Origin: Zobellia uliginosa
Lineage (GTDB): Bacteria > Bacteroidota > Bacteroidia > Flavobacteriales > Flavobacteriaceae
DNA: 64,000 bases
Assembly (NCBI RefSeq): GCF_900156625.1
Contig: NZ_FTOB01000001.1
Span: 124,001 to 188,000 of the forward strand
Direction of reading: 5' to 3'
Below, one piece after another: positions 34,733-44,278 of the stretch (the first letter of the stretch is position 1; every line of letters starts with the position of its first letter). The position numbers and the translations under genes are program-made. The notes below the pieces were generated by a model, which did no database searches, had not been told where the DNA came from, and was given only the letters and a program-made list of their open reading frames with translations.

Positions 34733-35845
34733 TCAAAACAATTTTAATTGCCCATCTTTAAATTGCTCGTGCAATTCATGGTTCAGGGGAGGAAAAGACT
34801 TGTTTTTAAAATACGTATGACGCGCCAAACGCATCAAATCATGGATTTGTGTCGCTATCTTGCCCTCGCCCCGGCTGCGAATTCCGAAACGACTATCGTT
34901 CAACGTGCCCCCATGACATTCCTCGATCTGATGTAATACCTTATCCGCTTTATCAGGTAAGGTTTTACGGACCCAATCCGTAAAGACCCCGCCTATGGCC
35001 CCGTTCAGTCGAACTACGGTAAAAGCGAATGATTTTGCCCCATTGTCGGAAACCGCCTTGGCCAAGTTCATGATTTCATGACTGTTGATCCCAGGTATAA
35101 TCGGCGCCAACATGGCATTTACGGGAATGTTATTTTCAGATAATATACGAATGGTCTCCAAGCGCTTGTTAATGGTGGCCGTCCTTGGCTCTAGAATACG
35201 TCTTGTTTCCTCAGACAATGAAGTGACCGAAACATTAACGGCAATTAACCGGTCTTTCGCCAGTTCCTTTAGTACATCTAGGTCACGGAGGATTAAAGCG
35301 TTCTTGGTAATAATACCAACGGGATGTTTGTATTTTAGGAAGATTTTGAGGCAGGCACGGGTAATTTCAAACTTTTTCTCTGCAGGCTGATAGCAATCCG
35401 TATTCCCTGAAAGCACAATGGTTCGCGCCTCCCAGCGCTTGCTTTTCAATTGGGCCTCCAGCAGTTTTGGGGCATCCTTCTTAATTAAGATTTTCCGTTC
35501 AAAATCAAGTCCTGCGCTATACCCCCAAAACTCATGGGTATTTCGGGCATAGCAATAAATACAACCATGCTCACAACCTTGATAAGGGTTCATGGAATAA
35601 GCCATTCCCACATCGGGACTATTGACCTTATTGACTATGGTCTTCGGAAAAATTGGGATGTATTGGGTCTTGTTATTATCGGCTTCCTCTCCTTCTATCC
35701 GACAAAACTCAAGAAAATCATCTCGGGTTTCATAAATGTTCTGAAGAAATTTATTGGGTACGTTCTGTTGCGCGCCCCTCCCCTTAATATAGGATTTTGA
35801 TTTCAATGCAAATGGATTTATTCCAAATTTATGGAATAAATCCAA
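34733..35845 (-). CDS. PA0069 family radical SAM protein
   Basis: 370 residues. NPYQGCEHGCIYCYARN holds CxxxCxxC for the 4Fe-4S cluster; VLSGNTDCYQPAE and the following barrel match PA0069/Rv2578c radical SAM proteins (COG1533, SplB-like). The substrate is not known, DNA lesion repair is often suggested. 66 bases downstream of the beta-barrel gene's start but with its own start, so separate transcription is likely. Confidence 0.93.
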   Translation of the reverse strand: MDLFHKFGINPFALKSKSYIKGRGAQQNVPNKFLQNIYETRDDFLEFCRIEGEEADNNKTQYIPIFPKTIVNKVNSPDVGMAYSMNPYQGCEHGCIYCYARNTHEFWGYSAGLDFERKILIKKDAPKLLEAQLKSKRWEARTIVLSGNTDCYQPAEKKFEITRACLKIFLKYKHPVGIITKNALILRDLDVLKELAKDRLIAVNVSVTSLSEETRRILEPRTATINKRLETIRILSENNIPVNAMLAPIIPGINSHEIMNLAKAVSDNGAKSFAFTVVRLNGAIGGVFTDWVRKTLPDKADKVLHQIEECHGGTLNDSRFGIRSRGEGKIATQIHDLMRLARHTYFKNKSFPPLNHELHEQFKDGQLKLF

Positions 35846-35864
35846 ATATCATTTATCCTTGTCG

Positions 35865-37415
35865 CTATTTAACAGTTACTTCCACCAATTGCTTTTTGGT
35901 ACCGCGCTTGGCGTAGAACAAAAGGTGATTTGAAGCCTCATCAACGAAGGGTCTTGACACCATAATGGGCAATCGCACCTCTTTGTCGTCTACCAGTTTT
36001 TTATAGGAAAGGTCTCCTTCGGCATCTACCTTGATGACAAACATATTGGGGTTTCTGCTAAACCCTTGTTTGAACAGGATGCGTTCTTTGCTCATTTTCT
36101 GTGGATTTTCCCCAGAATTGATAAAGAAGTACATGTCTTCCCCATGGCCGTACGCCGTGTAGGAAGCATAAGAGGCATCTCCTTGGGTCACTTCGGCCTT
36201 ATTGATGTTACGGGCCCACTCCATTGCACCGGAGGCGTTGAGTTTAGCCAAAACAATGTCGTTGTAATGGTAGCGGTCTACTTTTTTGGTAGCTCCGGTA
36301 CCGATATCTTCCCCCGCCGTCACAAAATACTCCTCGGCACTAAAGAGAATATCGTTGTTGGGGGTTATGTGCACACTCTTAAAAATAAGGTTCTTGATTT
36401 CCGCATCGACCTCACGACCGAATTTATCGAGCATAAACTGATCTGAAAACGGATTGTAATTTTTGGCCTTGATCGCCAAGGAATTGGCATCTAAATTGAA
36501 ATAGACCAAACCGTTGTAGCGGTTGTCCTTTCTATCGGCATAGAAACCGACCACTTTGAGGTCATTTCCCAGCAATACCGGTTTCAACGATTCGGGAAAT
36601 CTTCCGGCATCGGCAAATTCTTGGGTTTTGCTTCCTCCCTTGACCACACGTACCAGCTCATACTGAAACCTTCTTTCTTTGACATCGAACCTTCTTTTCT
36701 TGAAAAAAGCCTTCCCCATCAAATACAGTTCCTTTAGATCTTTGGAAACCGCGATGTTTTCGAAAGCATAGTTCTTTTCCTCTATATAATTGCTAAAGTC
36801 ATAATCTAACTGAAGTTTTAAGTCGGTTCCGAAAAGATAAATATGGTATTTCTCATTTTTCCCTTCACGATGGTGCACCGTAACGGCAAAAGCCGATCGA
36901 TCATCGGTAAAATACGTGGCCGTGGAAAAACCGTTGCCGAAACTCCGGTTGTATTTGTTGACCGCAAGTGGGTTCAAAACCTCTTTGGAAGGAATGGAGA
37001 GCAGTTTTCTTTCGGTAAAATTAAACTCGTCTAAGGGACTCTGGTGTACCACATAGTTATAGGCTTTATCATTATGGTCGTACACCAATTCCAACAAGTA
37101 AAGCTGACCGTTCTTTACAAAACCGTCGACCATATGTTTTCCGGCATATTTGTAATTGTAGTCCGCCACCAAATTTAGATCGGTATCGTAGACCTCGATA
37201 AAATGGCCTTTGGGCCTCAAGGGCATACCCCCGTAATAGGTGCGCACCAATACGGTCTGTTCTTGGGCGGAACGGTCGATTGTCAATACGGTAGAATATT
37301 TATACCTATCGGAATAATTTTCACCAAGTCTATAGTCAACAGGAATCTCCTGTGCTTTTGAAAAAGTTAGGGCTGCCAAAAACAGCAGTACGGTCAAGCT
37401 TCTTCGCGTTCGCAT
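35865..37415 (-). CDS. Exported protein of unknown function, 516 residues
   Basis: Signal peptide (RRSLTVLLFLAALTFSKAQ) then a long beta-rich protein with repeated W/Y-containing strands (YDTDLNLVADYNYKYAG, GTDLKLQLDYDF, VYFNLDANSLAIKAKNY), suggestive of a propeller. I do not recognise the family. No lipobox. It lies between the crotonase gene and the radical SAM gene on the same strand with gaps of 19 and 35 bases, so it may share their transcript. Confidence 0.75.
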   Translation of the reverse strand: MRTRRSLTVLLFLAALTFSKAQEIPVDYRLGENYSDRYKYSTVLTIDRSAQEQTVLVRTYYGGMPLRPKGHFIEVYDTDLNLVADYNYKYAGKHMVDGFVKNGQLYLLELVYDHNDKAYNYVVHQSPLDEFNFTERKLLSIPSKEVLNPLAVNKYNRSFGNGFSTATYFTDDRSAFAVTVHHREGKNEKYHIYLFGTDLKLQLDYDFSNYIEEKNYAFENIAVSKDLKELYLMGKAFFKKRRFDVKERRFQYELVRVVKGGSKTQEFADAGRFPESLKPVLLGNDLKVVGFYADRKDNRYNGLVYFNLDANSLAIKAKNYNPFSDQFMLDKFGREVDAEIKNLIFKSVHITPNNDILFSAEEYFVTAGEDIGTGATKKVDRYHYNDIVLAKLNASGAMEWARNINKAEVTQGDASYASYTAYGHGEDMYFFINSGENPQKMSKERILFKQGFSRNPNMFVIKVDAEGDLSYKKLVDDKEVRLPIMVSRPFVDEASNHLLFYAKRGTKKQLVEVTVK

Positions 37416-37450
37416 AAGTAGGTTTTAATAAGTAGGGTTAAGGCGATATG

Positions 37451-38230
37451 CTACTCTCCAGGAAAATTGGCCTTCCGCTTTTCCAAAAAGGCGGAGGTAC
37501 CTTCCTTAAAGTCCTCGGTCCCAAAACAGGCACCGAAGGCCTTTATTTCTTCGTCATATCCGTTACTGTTCTTAAAACCCGCATTTACCGCTTTTATTGC
37601 ATAACCCAAGGCAACAGGTGAGTTATTCGATATCTTGCTCGCCAGCTTTTGGCAGAACTCGATCAATTGTTCTTGAGAGACGACATGGTTTACCAACCCG
37701 TAACCCAAGGCACGATCGACATCGATCATACTGGCGGTCATAATGAGTTCCATTGCCCTGCCCTTTCCGATAAGTTGTGGCAAACGCTGGGTTCCCCCAT
37801 ACCCTGGAATAACGCCGAGTGACACCTCGGGAAGCCCCATTCTCGCATTGTGGCTGGCCACCCTAAAGTGACAGGCCATGGCCAGTTCTAATCCCCCTCC
37901 CAAGGCAAAACCATTAATTGCGGCAATTACCGGTTTGGAAAGGTTTTCTACGAAATCGAAAAGTAGTTTATGGCCCTTGGCCGACAACTTACCTCCCTCT
38001 TTTTCCGAAAAATCGGCAAATTCGGAAATATCGGCTCCGGCAACAAATGCCTTCTCCCCACTTCCCGTTAAAATTATGACCTTGACCCCTTTATCTTTTT
38101 CCAAGGCTTCGAACGCATGGTGTAGCTCTTGAATGGTCTCGCGGTTCAGGGCGTTCAGCTTTGTAGGGCGATTAATGGTTACTATTGCCGTTGCCTCCTT
38201 ATCATTTACCAAGATGTTATTGAATTTCAT
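37451..38230 (-). CDS. Enoyl-CoA hydratase/isomerase (crotonase family)
   Basis: 259 residues; oxyanion hole AGADISEFAD and INGFALGGGLELA, with the two catalytic Glu in GGGLELA and LPEVSLG. Length and motifs suit a beta-oxidation enoyl-CoA hydratase; other CoA reactions are possible. Lies in a minus row after the sensor kinase gene. Confidence 0.93.
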   Translation of the reverse strand: MKFNNILVNDKEATAIVTINRPTKLNALNRETIQELHHAFEALEKDKGVKVIILTGSGEKAFVAGADISEFADFSEKEGGKLSAKGHKLLFDFVENLSKPVIAAINGFALGGGLELAMACHFRVASHNARMGLPEVSLGVIPGYGGTQRLPQLIGKGRAMELIMTASMIDVDRALGYGLVNHVVSQEQLIEFCQKLASKISNNSPVALGYAIKAVNAGFKNSNGYDEEIKAFGACFGTEDFKEGTSAFLEKRKANFPGE

Positions 38231-38290
38231 GAAGTGGGTTTTTGAGTGTTATGCTTGTTTACAATTTTATTATTCGATACGGCACCAAGA

Positions 38291-39742
38291 TTATTTTACC
38301 TGCGGAAATCTAACCGTAAACACCGTTCCTTTTCCAGGTTTTGAGGTAAATCCGATATGCCCCTTGTACGTTTCTACTATATTTTTGACCATGCCCAGAC
38401 CTAGGCCCATTCCACTTGATTTTGTGGTGAACTTTGGTTCAAATATTTTTTCCTTGAAACCGTCTTCAATACCTATACCGTTATCCGCCACGCTGATTTC
38501 AGCATATTTTCCATCTGAGACTACGGAAACTAAAATTCGGGGCGCATCTACTTCCGGAACGGCCTGAATAGCATTTTTTACCAAATTGGTCACCACCCGT
38601 ATCAACTGGGTACGGTCTAATTTCGTGATAATTTCTTCCTCCTGTGAAATAAAGTGAATGTAATCTTCATTAAAAATATCTAAAGCCAAGCGTACAATTT
38701 CAACGATGTTCACCGTTTCGTTCTGCTGGGCCGGCATTTCGGCAAAGTTGGAAAAGGCCGATGCGATACTGCTCATGGTATCGATCTGTTGTATTAGCGA
38801 TTTTGAAAACTCGGCCACCTTGGTAGCAATATTAGGATCCTTAGGATCGAACTTGCGTTCAAAACTCTGTACCGTTAAGCGCATAGGGGTCAATGGGTTC
38901 TTTATTTCATGGGCCACCTGCTTGGCCATCTCACGCCAAGCCTGTTCCCTTTCACTACGCGCCAATTTTACCGCACTTTGCTCCAGCTCATCTATCATGG
39001 CATTATAGGCCGTAACCAACTTCTCGATTTCCTCACTGGGATTATCGATCAATATTTTTTGGTTCCTTTTCCGCAGGTCGGTCTTACCTAACATATCTGA
39101 AATCGTCTGAAGCGAACGGGTAATATAGGTAGATATAAAATAGGCCAGGCCAATGGCAATAAGCAACATCAAAAAATAAACCCCGGCCAAACGCAGCAAG
39201 AACTCCCTGAGTTCCATATTATTAAACGAATCGTCTTCGTAATAGGGCAAGTTTAAAATACCAATTGGTTTAAACCGTTTGTCGTTGATATAGGTATAGG
39301 AGGCCTTATAGTTGTCTCCGGCCAAGGCTTTCTGGTCTACGAACCTTTTGGTCGGACTATTCTCCAAACGATCTAGGATATAGGGGTCTAAACAATTGGC
39401 AATGGAATCTACCTCAAATATGGCACGGGAACTTTTGATCAATTGCCCGTCTAGATCATATATGTTGAGTCTTTGGTTCTGGACATTGGCGATTTGATAA
39501 ATCTCTTCGTTGAAAATCATACCCAAATTTTCCGTAGTAACCGGATAAGTAGTCTTCTTCAGCACGTAATCAACGCTTTGGCGTACCTGTTCCTCTTTAC
39601 GCTCCAATCGGTCCCTGTGGTAATCTTCCGATTGTTCTTTATACTGATATACGGTAACGCCGGCAATCAAAATAGAAGCTACGACCACAAGTAGGATCAT
39701 AGATAAGAAGATGCGCGACCTTAGCGATAGTTTTGTAAACAA
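38291..39742 (-). CDS. NtrY-like sensor histidine kinase
   Basis: About 483 residues: TM1 (about 14-36), a periplasmic sensor (about 40-175), TM2, HAMP (ITRSLQTISDML), HisKA (MAKQVAHEIKNPLTPMRL, phospho-His) and HATPase with TNLVKNAIQAV, ADNGIGI and GMGLGLGMVKN. NPLTPM is typical of NtrY-type kinases. TTG 39742 is preferred to GTG 39778, since a TACCTTTG promoter box lies between. No response regulator is adjacent, so it is an orphan kinase here. Confidence 0.88.
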   Translation of the reverse strand: MFTKLSLRSRIFLSMILLVVVASILIAGVTVYQYKEQSEDYHRDRLERKEEQVRQSVDYVLKKTTYPVTTENLGMIFNEEIYQIANVQNQRLNIYDLDGQLIKSSRAIFEVDSIANCLDPYILDRLENSPTKRFVDQKALAGDNYKASYTYINDKRFKPIGILNLPYYEDDSFNNMELREFLLRLAGVYFLMLLIAIGLAYFISTYITRSLQTISDMLGKTDLRKRNQKILIDNPSEEIEKLVTAYNAMIDELEQSAVKLARSEREQAWREMAKQVAHEIKNPLTPMRLTVQSFERKFDPKDPNIATKVAEFSKSLIQQIDTMSSIASAFSNFAEMPAQQNETVNIVEIVRLALDIFNEDYIHFISQEEEIITKLDRTQLIRVVTNLVKNAIQAVPEVDAPRILVSVVSDGKYAEISVADNGIGIEDGFKEKIFEPKFTTKSSGMGLGLGMVKNIVETYKGHIGFTSKPGKGTVFTVRFPQVK

Positions 39743-39759
39743 AAGTCTGGAGTTTATAT

Positions 39760-39767
39760 CAAAGGTA
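39760..39767 (-). promoter_or_regulatory. -7 promoter box of the NtrY-like kinase
   Basis: Minus strand TACCTTTG (TAnnTTTG), 17 bases ahead of TTG 39742. It argues that the longer GTG-started frame (39778) is not translated in full. Confidence 0.35.
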
Positions 39768-39847
39768 GCAAATATCACGCCATTCTATACACAATTTCAG
39801 GCGCGCAAAACGGCTCCCCTGACCTGCGTCCAATAGAATTTGAATCC

Positions 39848-40390
39848 CTATGCTTCCGGATTTTTGGCCCTGATACGCTTATACAACCGAATACCGAGCA
39901 TCAATAGAATACCTAGTACGATAATGCCTACCACACCGAATATCCAATTAAAGGCATTCTTCAATATCACCAAGAAGACTATGGCAAACAAAATAAGGGT
40001 GGCCCCTTCATTGAATATGCGCATGAACTTTGAACTGTACTTGACCTCATCGCGTTGCAACTGCTTAAAAATTTGGTGCGTCTTCAGGTGGTATACAATC
40101 AACAAAAGCACAAAGGCGAGCTTTACGTGCATCCAAGGTTGCTGTAACCATGCCGGGACCAAAATCAATAACCATACGGCAAAACATACGGCCAATATGG
40201 CCGAGGGCCAGGTTATAATATACCAAAGGCGTTTGGCCATAAGCTGCAACTGCTTGGTCAGTATTTCCCTTTCGGGCGATGCCTTTTCCGAGGCTTCGAT
40301 ATGATAAATGAACAACCGAGGTATATAGAAAAGACCTGCGAACCATGTAATCACAAAAATCAGATGCAATGCTTTAACGTATTCGTACAA
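39848..40390 (-). CDS. hemJ: HemJ protoporphyrinogen IX oxidase (CopD/UPF0093 family)
   Basis: 180 residues, four to five hydrophobic helices. The N-terminal ALHLIFVITWFAGLFYIPRLF with its His and HVKLAFVLLLIVYH with its Lys are the HemJ pattern. It oxidises protoporphyrinogen IX in the membrane, the penultimate heme step. hemH lies 4 kb away and hemA-hemF 15 kb away. A -7 box at 40416-40423 gives it its own promoter. Confidence 0.88.
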   Translation of the reverse strand: MYEYVKALHLIFVITWFAGLFYIPRLFIYHIEASEKASPEREILTKQLQLMAKRLWYIITWPSAILAVCFAVWLLILVPAWLQQPWMHVKLAFVLLLIVYHLKTHQIFKQLQRDEVKYSSKFMRIFNEGATLILFAIVFLVILKNAFNWIFGVVGIIVLGILLMLGIRLYKRIRAKNPEA

Positions 40391-40415
40391 AGGGCAGGGA
40401 TTTAGTATTGTCGAC

Positions 40416-40423
40416 CAAAGTTA
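40416..40423 (-). promoter_or_regulatory. -7 promoter box of hemJ
   Basis: Minus strand TAACTTTG (TAnnTTTG), 25 bases ahead of ATG 40390. Confidence 0.4.
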
Positions 40424-40502
40424 GGGAAAACTGCAAACACCGTTCATATAAGCATACAAGGTTTTTACAACAGGATAGGAGACAGCACCAAGCCCGAACC
40501 CT

Positions 40503-41438
40503 ATGAAGGGCCTTTTGGGCAAGGCCGTGAAAAATATGCTTTTGCAAAAAACACCTAATACCCCCTCAATAAACTTGGGGATTGTTTATTTTAGTTCTGC
40601 CCGAACCCAAAATATAGACGCTTTGAAAATAGAGAACAAAAAGTTGGCCCCTGATGATCTGCTCACGCTCCACAAAGCCAAACAAAAAATGGAACAAATC
40701 GGCTGGGCCATGCAGGGCCTCAACAAAATGGGCAACGTTATAGAAAGCCGCGTCCAACTCCTTCCCCAGAAACAACGCGATCGCATACAGCAAATTACCT
40801 ACAAGGTGCTGCACACGGTGGTGAAGAGCAATCTGATATCAATGGACAAAAACGCTAAAACCACACCTTCGAACAAATTGTACAAGGCATTGGTGACTTC
40901 ATCGGGCGCCATAGGAGGGGCCCTGGGCGTCACGGCCTTTGCGGTCGACCTTACACTGGCCACCAAGCTTATGATGCGCTCCATTATGGATATTGCCCGT
41001 AGTGAAGGGGAAGACCTAAACTCCCTCGATTCACAATTAGCATGCCTACAGGTTTTTGCCTTAGGAGGGAAAAGCAAGCACGACGACCATCTTGACACAG
41101 GATATTACGCCACAAGAATAGCGATTAGCTCCGCCGTCAAAGGAGCTAGTGGAATTGCCGGAAAAACACTGACTTCCCTTTTAAACACAACGGGAAACCC
41201 GCTTCTTCAATTGATTGCCCAGGTCGCCTCACGTTTTAGCATACAGGTATCGGAAAAGTTCGTAGCGCAAGCCATACCTATTGTAGGCGCGGCAGGTGGC
41301 GCTACGATCAACCTCGCATTTATCGACCACTTTCAAAATATGGCCCATGCCCATTTTAGTATCAGACGGTTAGAACGCAAATATAGTGTGGACCAAATAC
41401 GGTCAGCCTATGAAGAACTATCGCTTACAAAAATTTAA
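40503..41438 (+). CDS. EcsC family protein
   Basis: 311 residues with VTSSGAIGGALGVTAFAVDLTLATKLMMRSI, LACLQVFALGG and AQAIPIVGAAGGATINLAFIDHFQ, the EcsC family pattern of Gly/Ala-rich helices. In Bacillus EcsC is a membrane-associated accessory of the Ecs ABC transporter; no EcsAB genes lie here. Function in this organism unknown. Confidence 0.9.
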   Translation: MKGLLGKAVKNMLLQKTPNTPSINLGIVYFSSARTQNIDALKIENKKLAPDDLLTLHKAKQKMEQIGWAMQGLNKMGNVIESRVQLLPQKQRDRIQQITYKVLHTVVKSNLISMDKNAKTTPSNKLYKALVTSSGAIGGALGVTAFAVDLTLATKLMMRSIMDIARSEGEDLNSLDSQLACLQVFALGGKSKHDDHLDTGYYATRIAISSAVKGASGIAGKTLTSLLNTTGNPLLQLIAQVASRFSIQVSEKFVAQAIPIVGAAGGATINLAFIDHFQNMAHAHFSIRRLERKYSVDQIRSAYEELSLTKI

Positions 41439-41497
41439 CACCACATCATCTTCTTGTGAAATTTCATTACATTTAGGTCTCAACCAATTGTAACCCT

Positions 41498-42826
41498 ATG
41501 AAAAACCATGTTCCCGTTTTCCTGAAAACCACGCGTCCGATTACAGCCCTACTCCTGTTTTTGTGCACTATCCTTAACTTACAAGCACAGGACTTTCTAT
41601 ACGGCGATGCCCTCCCCGATGCCCCTCAACTGGCAGAAAGGGGCGATTATACCGTTGGCGTACGCACCCTTGAGCTGATCCATAAGGACCAGGTGGATAT
41701 CTTAAAATCAAAAGGAGGAAAAGATCCCTTATACGACCGACCCCTTACCATAGAGGTTTGGTACCCGTCAGAAGCTCCTGACAAGAAAGGCAACACCGTA
41801 ATCTATGAAGATGTAATGGGTACCCGTGGCGATTCTTTACGCCCCCTAATTCCTTTCTCTTTTAAAGGCAGGGCCTATCGCGATGCGACCCCTAAGGCCA
41901 CCGCCGGGGGCTACCCCTTGATTGTAGTATCGCACGGCTATGTCGGATCACGCTACTTAATGACCTATTTGACCGAAAACTTGGCTTCAAAAGGCTACGT
42001 TGTCGTCTCCATAGACCATACCGATTCTACCTTTAAAGATGCCAATGCTTTTCAGAGTACCCTGCTCAACCGGGCCAAAGACATCCAATTTGTCATCAAT
42101 ACGATTGCCGATAAGGGAAGCTCCGCGTCAAAGGACCAACTTTCAGGAATGGTAGATTCAGAAAACATAGGTATTGTAGGCTATTCCATGGGAGGTTACG
42201 GCGTGCTCAATGTGGCCGGTGCCGGTTATAGCGACGGCCTTACCGCCTTTTTCGGTCAGATGACCGGTGGAAGCACGGCCATATCGGCATTGGCGGCCAG
42301 TAACGCAGCCTATCAAAACCAAATCGACCCCAGGATCAAGGCCGTAGTCGCTTTTGCCCCTTGGGGAATGGAACGCGGGGTTTGGGACGCCAATGGATTG
42401 TCGGGCCTAAAGAAACCCACACTATTTATTGCGGGCGACCAAGACGATATATCAGGTTACGAAAAAGGAATCAAGGCTATTTACAACGCTACGGTCAATG
42501 CAGACCGATATTTACTCACCTACAAGAACGCACGTCATAACGTGGCGCCCAATCCACCCCCGGCCGAAGCATTACAACCCGGTTTGCATATCGATGAGTA
42601 TTACCGATACGCAGAACCTTCTTGGGACCAACGAAAGATCAACAACATCAATCAACACTTTCTTACGGCCTTCTTGGGCACCTATCTAAAGAATGCCGAT
42701 TACAGTGCGTATTTGAGCCTTCCCAAAGAATCGAACGACCAAGATTGGCACGGGTTCAAACCAAGGTCTTCAACAGGTATGCAGTTGTTACACGCCAAGG
42801 CCTCGGAAGCCAACATGAAACAATAG
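41498..42826 (+). CDS. Exported alpha/beta hydrolase (PAF acetylhydrolase-like)
   Basis: 442 residues; signal peptide to LNLQAQ, then an alpha/beta hydrolase with VSHGYVGSRYLM (oxyanion), GIVGYSMGGYG (nucleophile Ser in GxSxG), an Asp in FIAGDQDDI and a His in NARHN. The EVWYPSE strand is common in platelet-activating-factor acetylhydrolase-like and dienelactone hydrolase-like enzymes. It probably cleaves an ester in the periplasm. Convergent with the MATE gene. Confidence 0.88.
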   Translation: MKNHVPVFLKTTRPITALLLFLCTILNLQAQDFLYGDALPDAPQLAERGDYTVGVRTLELIHKDQVDILKSKGGKDPLYDRPLTIEVWYPSEAPDKKGNTVIYEDVMGTRGDSLRPLIPFSFKGRAYRDATPKATAGGYPLIVVSHGYVGSRYLMTYLTENLASKGYVVVSIDHTDSTFKDANAFQSTLLNRAKDIQFVINTIADKGSSASKDQLSGMVDSENIGIVGYSMGGYGVLNVAGAGYSDGLTAFFGQMTGGSTAISALAASNAAYQNQIDPRIKAVVAFAPWGMERGVWDANGLSGLKKPTLFIAGDQDDISGYEKGIKAIYNATVNADRYLLTYKNARHNVAPNPPPAEALQPGLHIDEYYRYAEPSWDQRKINNINQHFLTAFLGTYLKNADYSAYLSLPKESNDQDWHGFKPRSSTGMQLLHAKASEANMKQ

Positions 42827-42859
42827 GAACCTTGCCCCTGTCAGGTCTAAAAAAGGAGC

Positions 42860-44248
42860 TTAGCCCCCCTTGACGACCAAGGTGTTCTTGATTTCCTTTC
42901 TCAGGTAAAAGCCGGTTACTATGGTAGCCAACACATCCGCTATGGGAAAGGAAAGCCAGACCCCCAGTTCTCCGAAGTAATTCGGCAAAATCAATATAAG
43001 CGGGATAAAGAAGAAGCCTTGTCGCGATAGCGTTAGCAGTAAAGCCGGTATGGCCTTTCCAATGGCCTGAAAATAAGCCGCACCTATCAATTGTAAGGCT
43101 ATAATGGGAGTTGCGGCGAACACCAATCGCATGGCCAAGGGAATATGTTCCAAAACATAGGCATTGGCCGCCAAATCATGTGCCGATTGGCCGGCCCTAT
43201 CGCTCAAGAACAAAGAGGCTATTTCTGTTGGAAAGCCCATAAGCCCAATAAAAACAATAGCCGCCAATAGCGATGCATATTTGATGGCCGTGTTGATCGA
43301 CTCTCGTACCCTTTGGTATTTTTTCGCGCCATAGTTAAATCCCGCAATGGGCAGAAAACCTTGGGTAACCCCGAATACAGGGAATAAGGCAAACATCAAC
43401 ATACGGCCAACAATGGCATAGACCGCAACCATAGCTTCGCCTCCAAGACCGAACAATATATTATTCATCAAGAGATAAACGACACTTGTAGTAGCCTGGC
43501 GGGACAAAGTCACAAAACCCAAGGAGCCTATTTCCTTGATTATGGGCAAATCCAACCGAAAACAGGCCGGGGTCAGTTTCAATTCCGATTTTTCCGATAG
43601 AAAGAAGTAAAAGATATAGGCTGCGCAAAGCACATTACCGATAGTGGTGGCCCAAGCCGCACCTTCCATACCCCAATCGAATATATAGATGAATACGTAG
43701 TCCATTACAAGATTGCCCACAGAAGGTATGATCATGGCGATCATGGCAAACTTTGGTTTGCCTTCGGCACGGATAACCGTATTTCCCATCATACAAAACG
43801 CCAAAAACGGCACCCCATACAAAACAATGGTATAGTAAATTTTAGCGGGTTCAAAAATCGCTCCTTTTCCTCCGAAGGCCGGTATTAGCGAATCGACATA
43901 ATAAAGCCCCAGTGCTACCATTGCAACGGTAATCAAAAGGGTTAGGGCAATCTGGTTTCCAAACGTCTTGATGGCCTTCGCATAATTGTCCGCCCCGAGT
44001 GCCCTAGAAATAATACTTGCACCCCCGATGCCGATAGCCATACCCAATGCCCCGATAAAAAAGGAGACCGGAAGCACCACATTGATGGCCGCTATGGCAA
44101 TGGAACCGATCCAGTTGCCCACAAAGATCGAATCGACCAGTATATTGAGCGACATTACCAAGATACCGATAGAAGCAGGTAAGGCCTGTCTCACCAAAAG
44201 TTTACCTATTGGTTCCAAACCTAACTGTTCTGCCGATACTTTAGCCAT
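42860..44248 (-). CDS. MATE family efflux transporter
   Basis: 462 residues, 12 hydrophobic helices. The repeats start LGLEPIGKLLVRQALPASIGI and show AIGIGGASIISRALGA and GVTQGFLPIAGFNYGAKK, typical MATE motifs. It exports cationic compounds with Na+ or H+. It follows hemH on the same strand with a 30-base gap and may be co-transcribed, which raises porphyrin export as a possibility; no direct evidence. Confidence 0.93.
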   Translation of the reverse strand: MAKVSAEQLGLEPIGKLLVRQALPASIGILVMSLNILVDSIFVGNWIGSIAIAAINVVLPVSFFIGALGMAIGIGGASIISRALGADNYAKAIKTFGNQIALTLLITVAMVALGLYYVDSLIPAFGGKGAIFEPAKIYYTIVLYGVPFLAFCMMGNTVIRAEGKPKFAMIAMIIPSVGNLVMDYVFIYIFDWGMEGAAWATTIGNVLCAAYIFYFFLSEKSELKLTPACFRLDLPIIKEIGSLGFVTLSRQATTSVVYLLMNNILFGLGGEAMVAVYAIVGRMLMFALFPVFGVTQGFLPIAGFNYGAKKYQRVRESINTAIKYASLLAAIVFIGLMGFPTEIASLFLSDRAGQSAHDLAANAYVLEHIPLAMRLVFAATPIIALQLIGAAYFQAIGKAIPALLLTLSRQGFFFIPLILILPNYFGELGVWLSFPIADVLATIVTGFYLRKEIKNTLVVKGG

Positions 44249-44278
44249 CTATAGTCGTTTATTCAATGGACCAAAGAT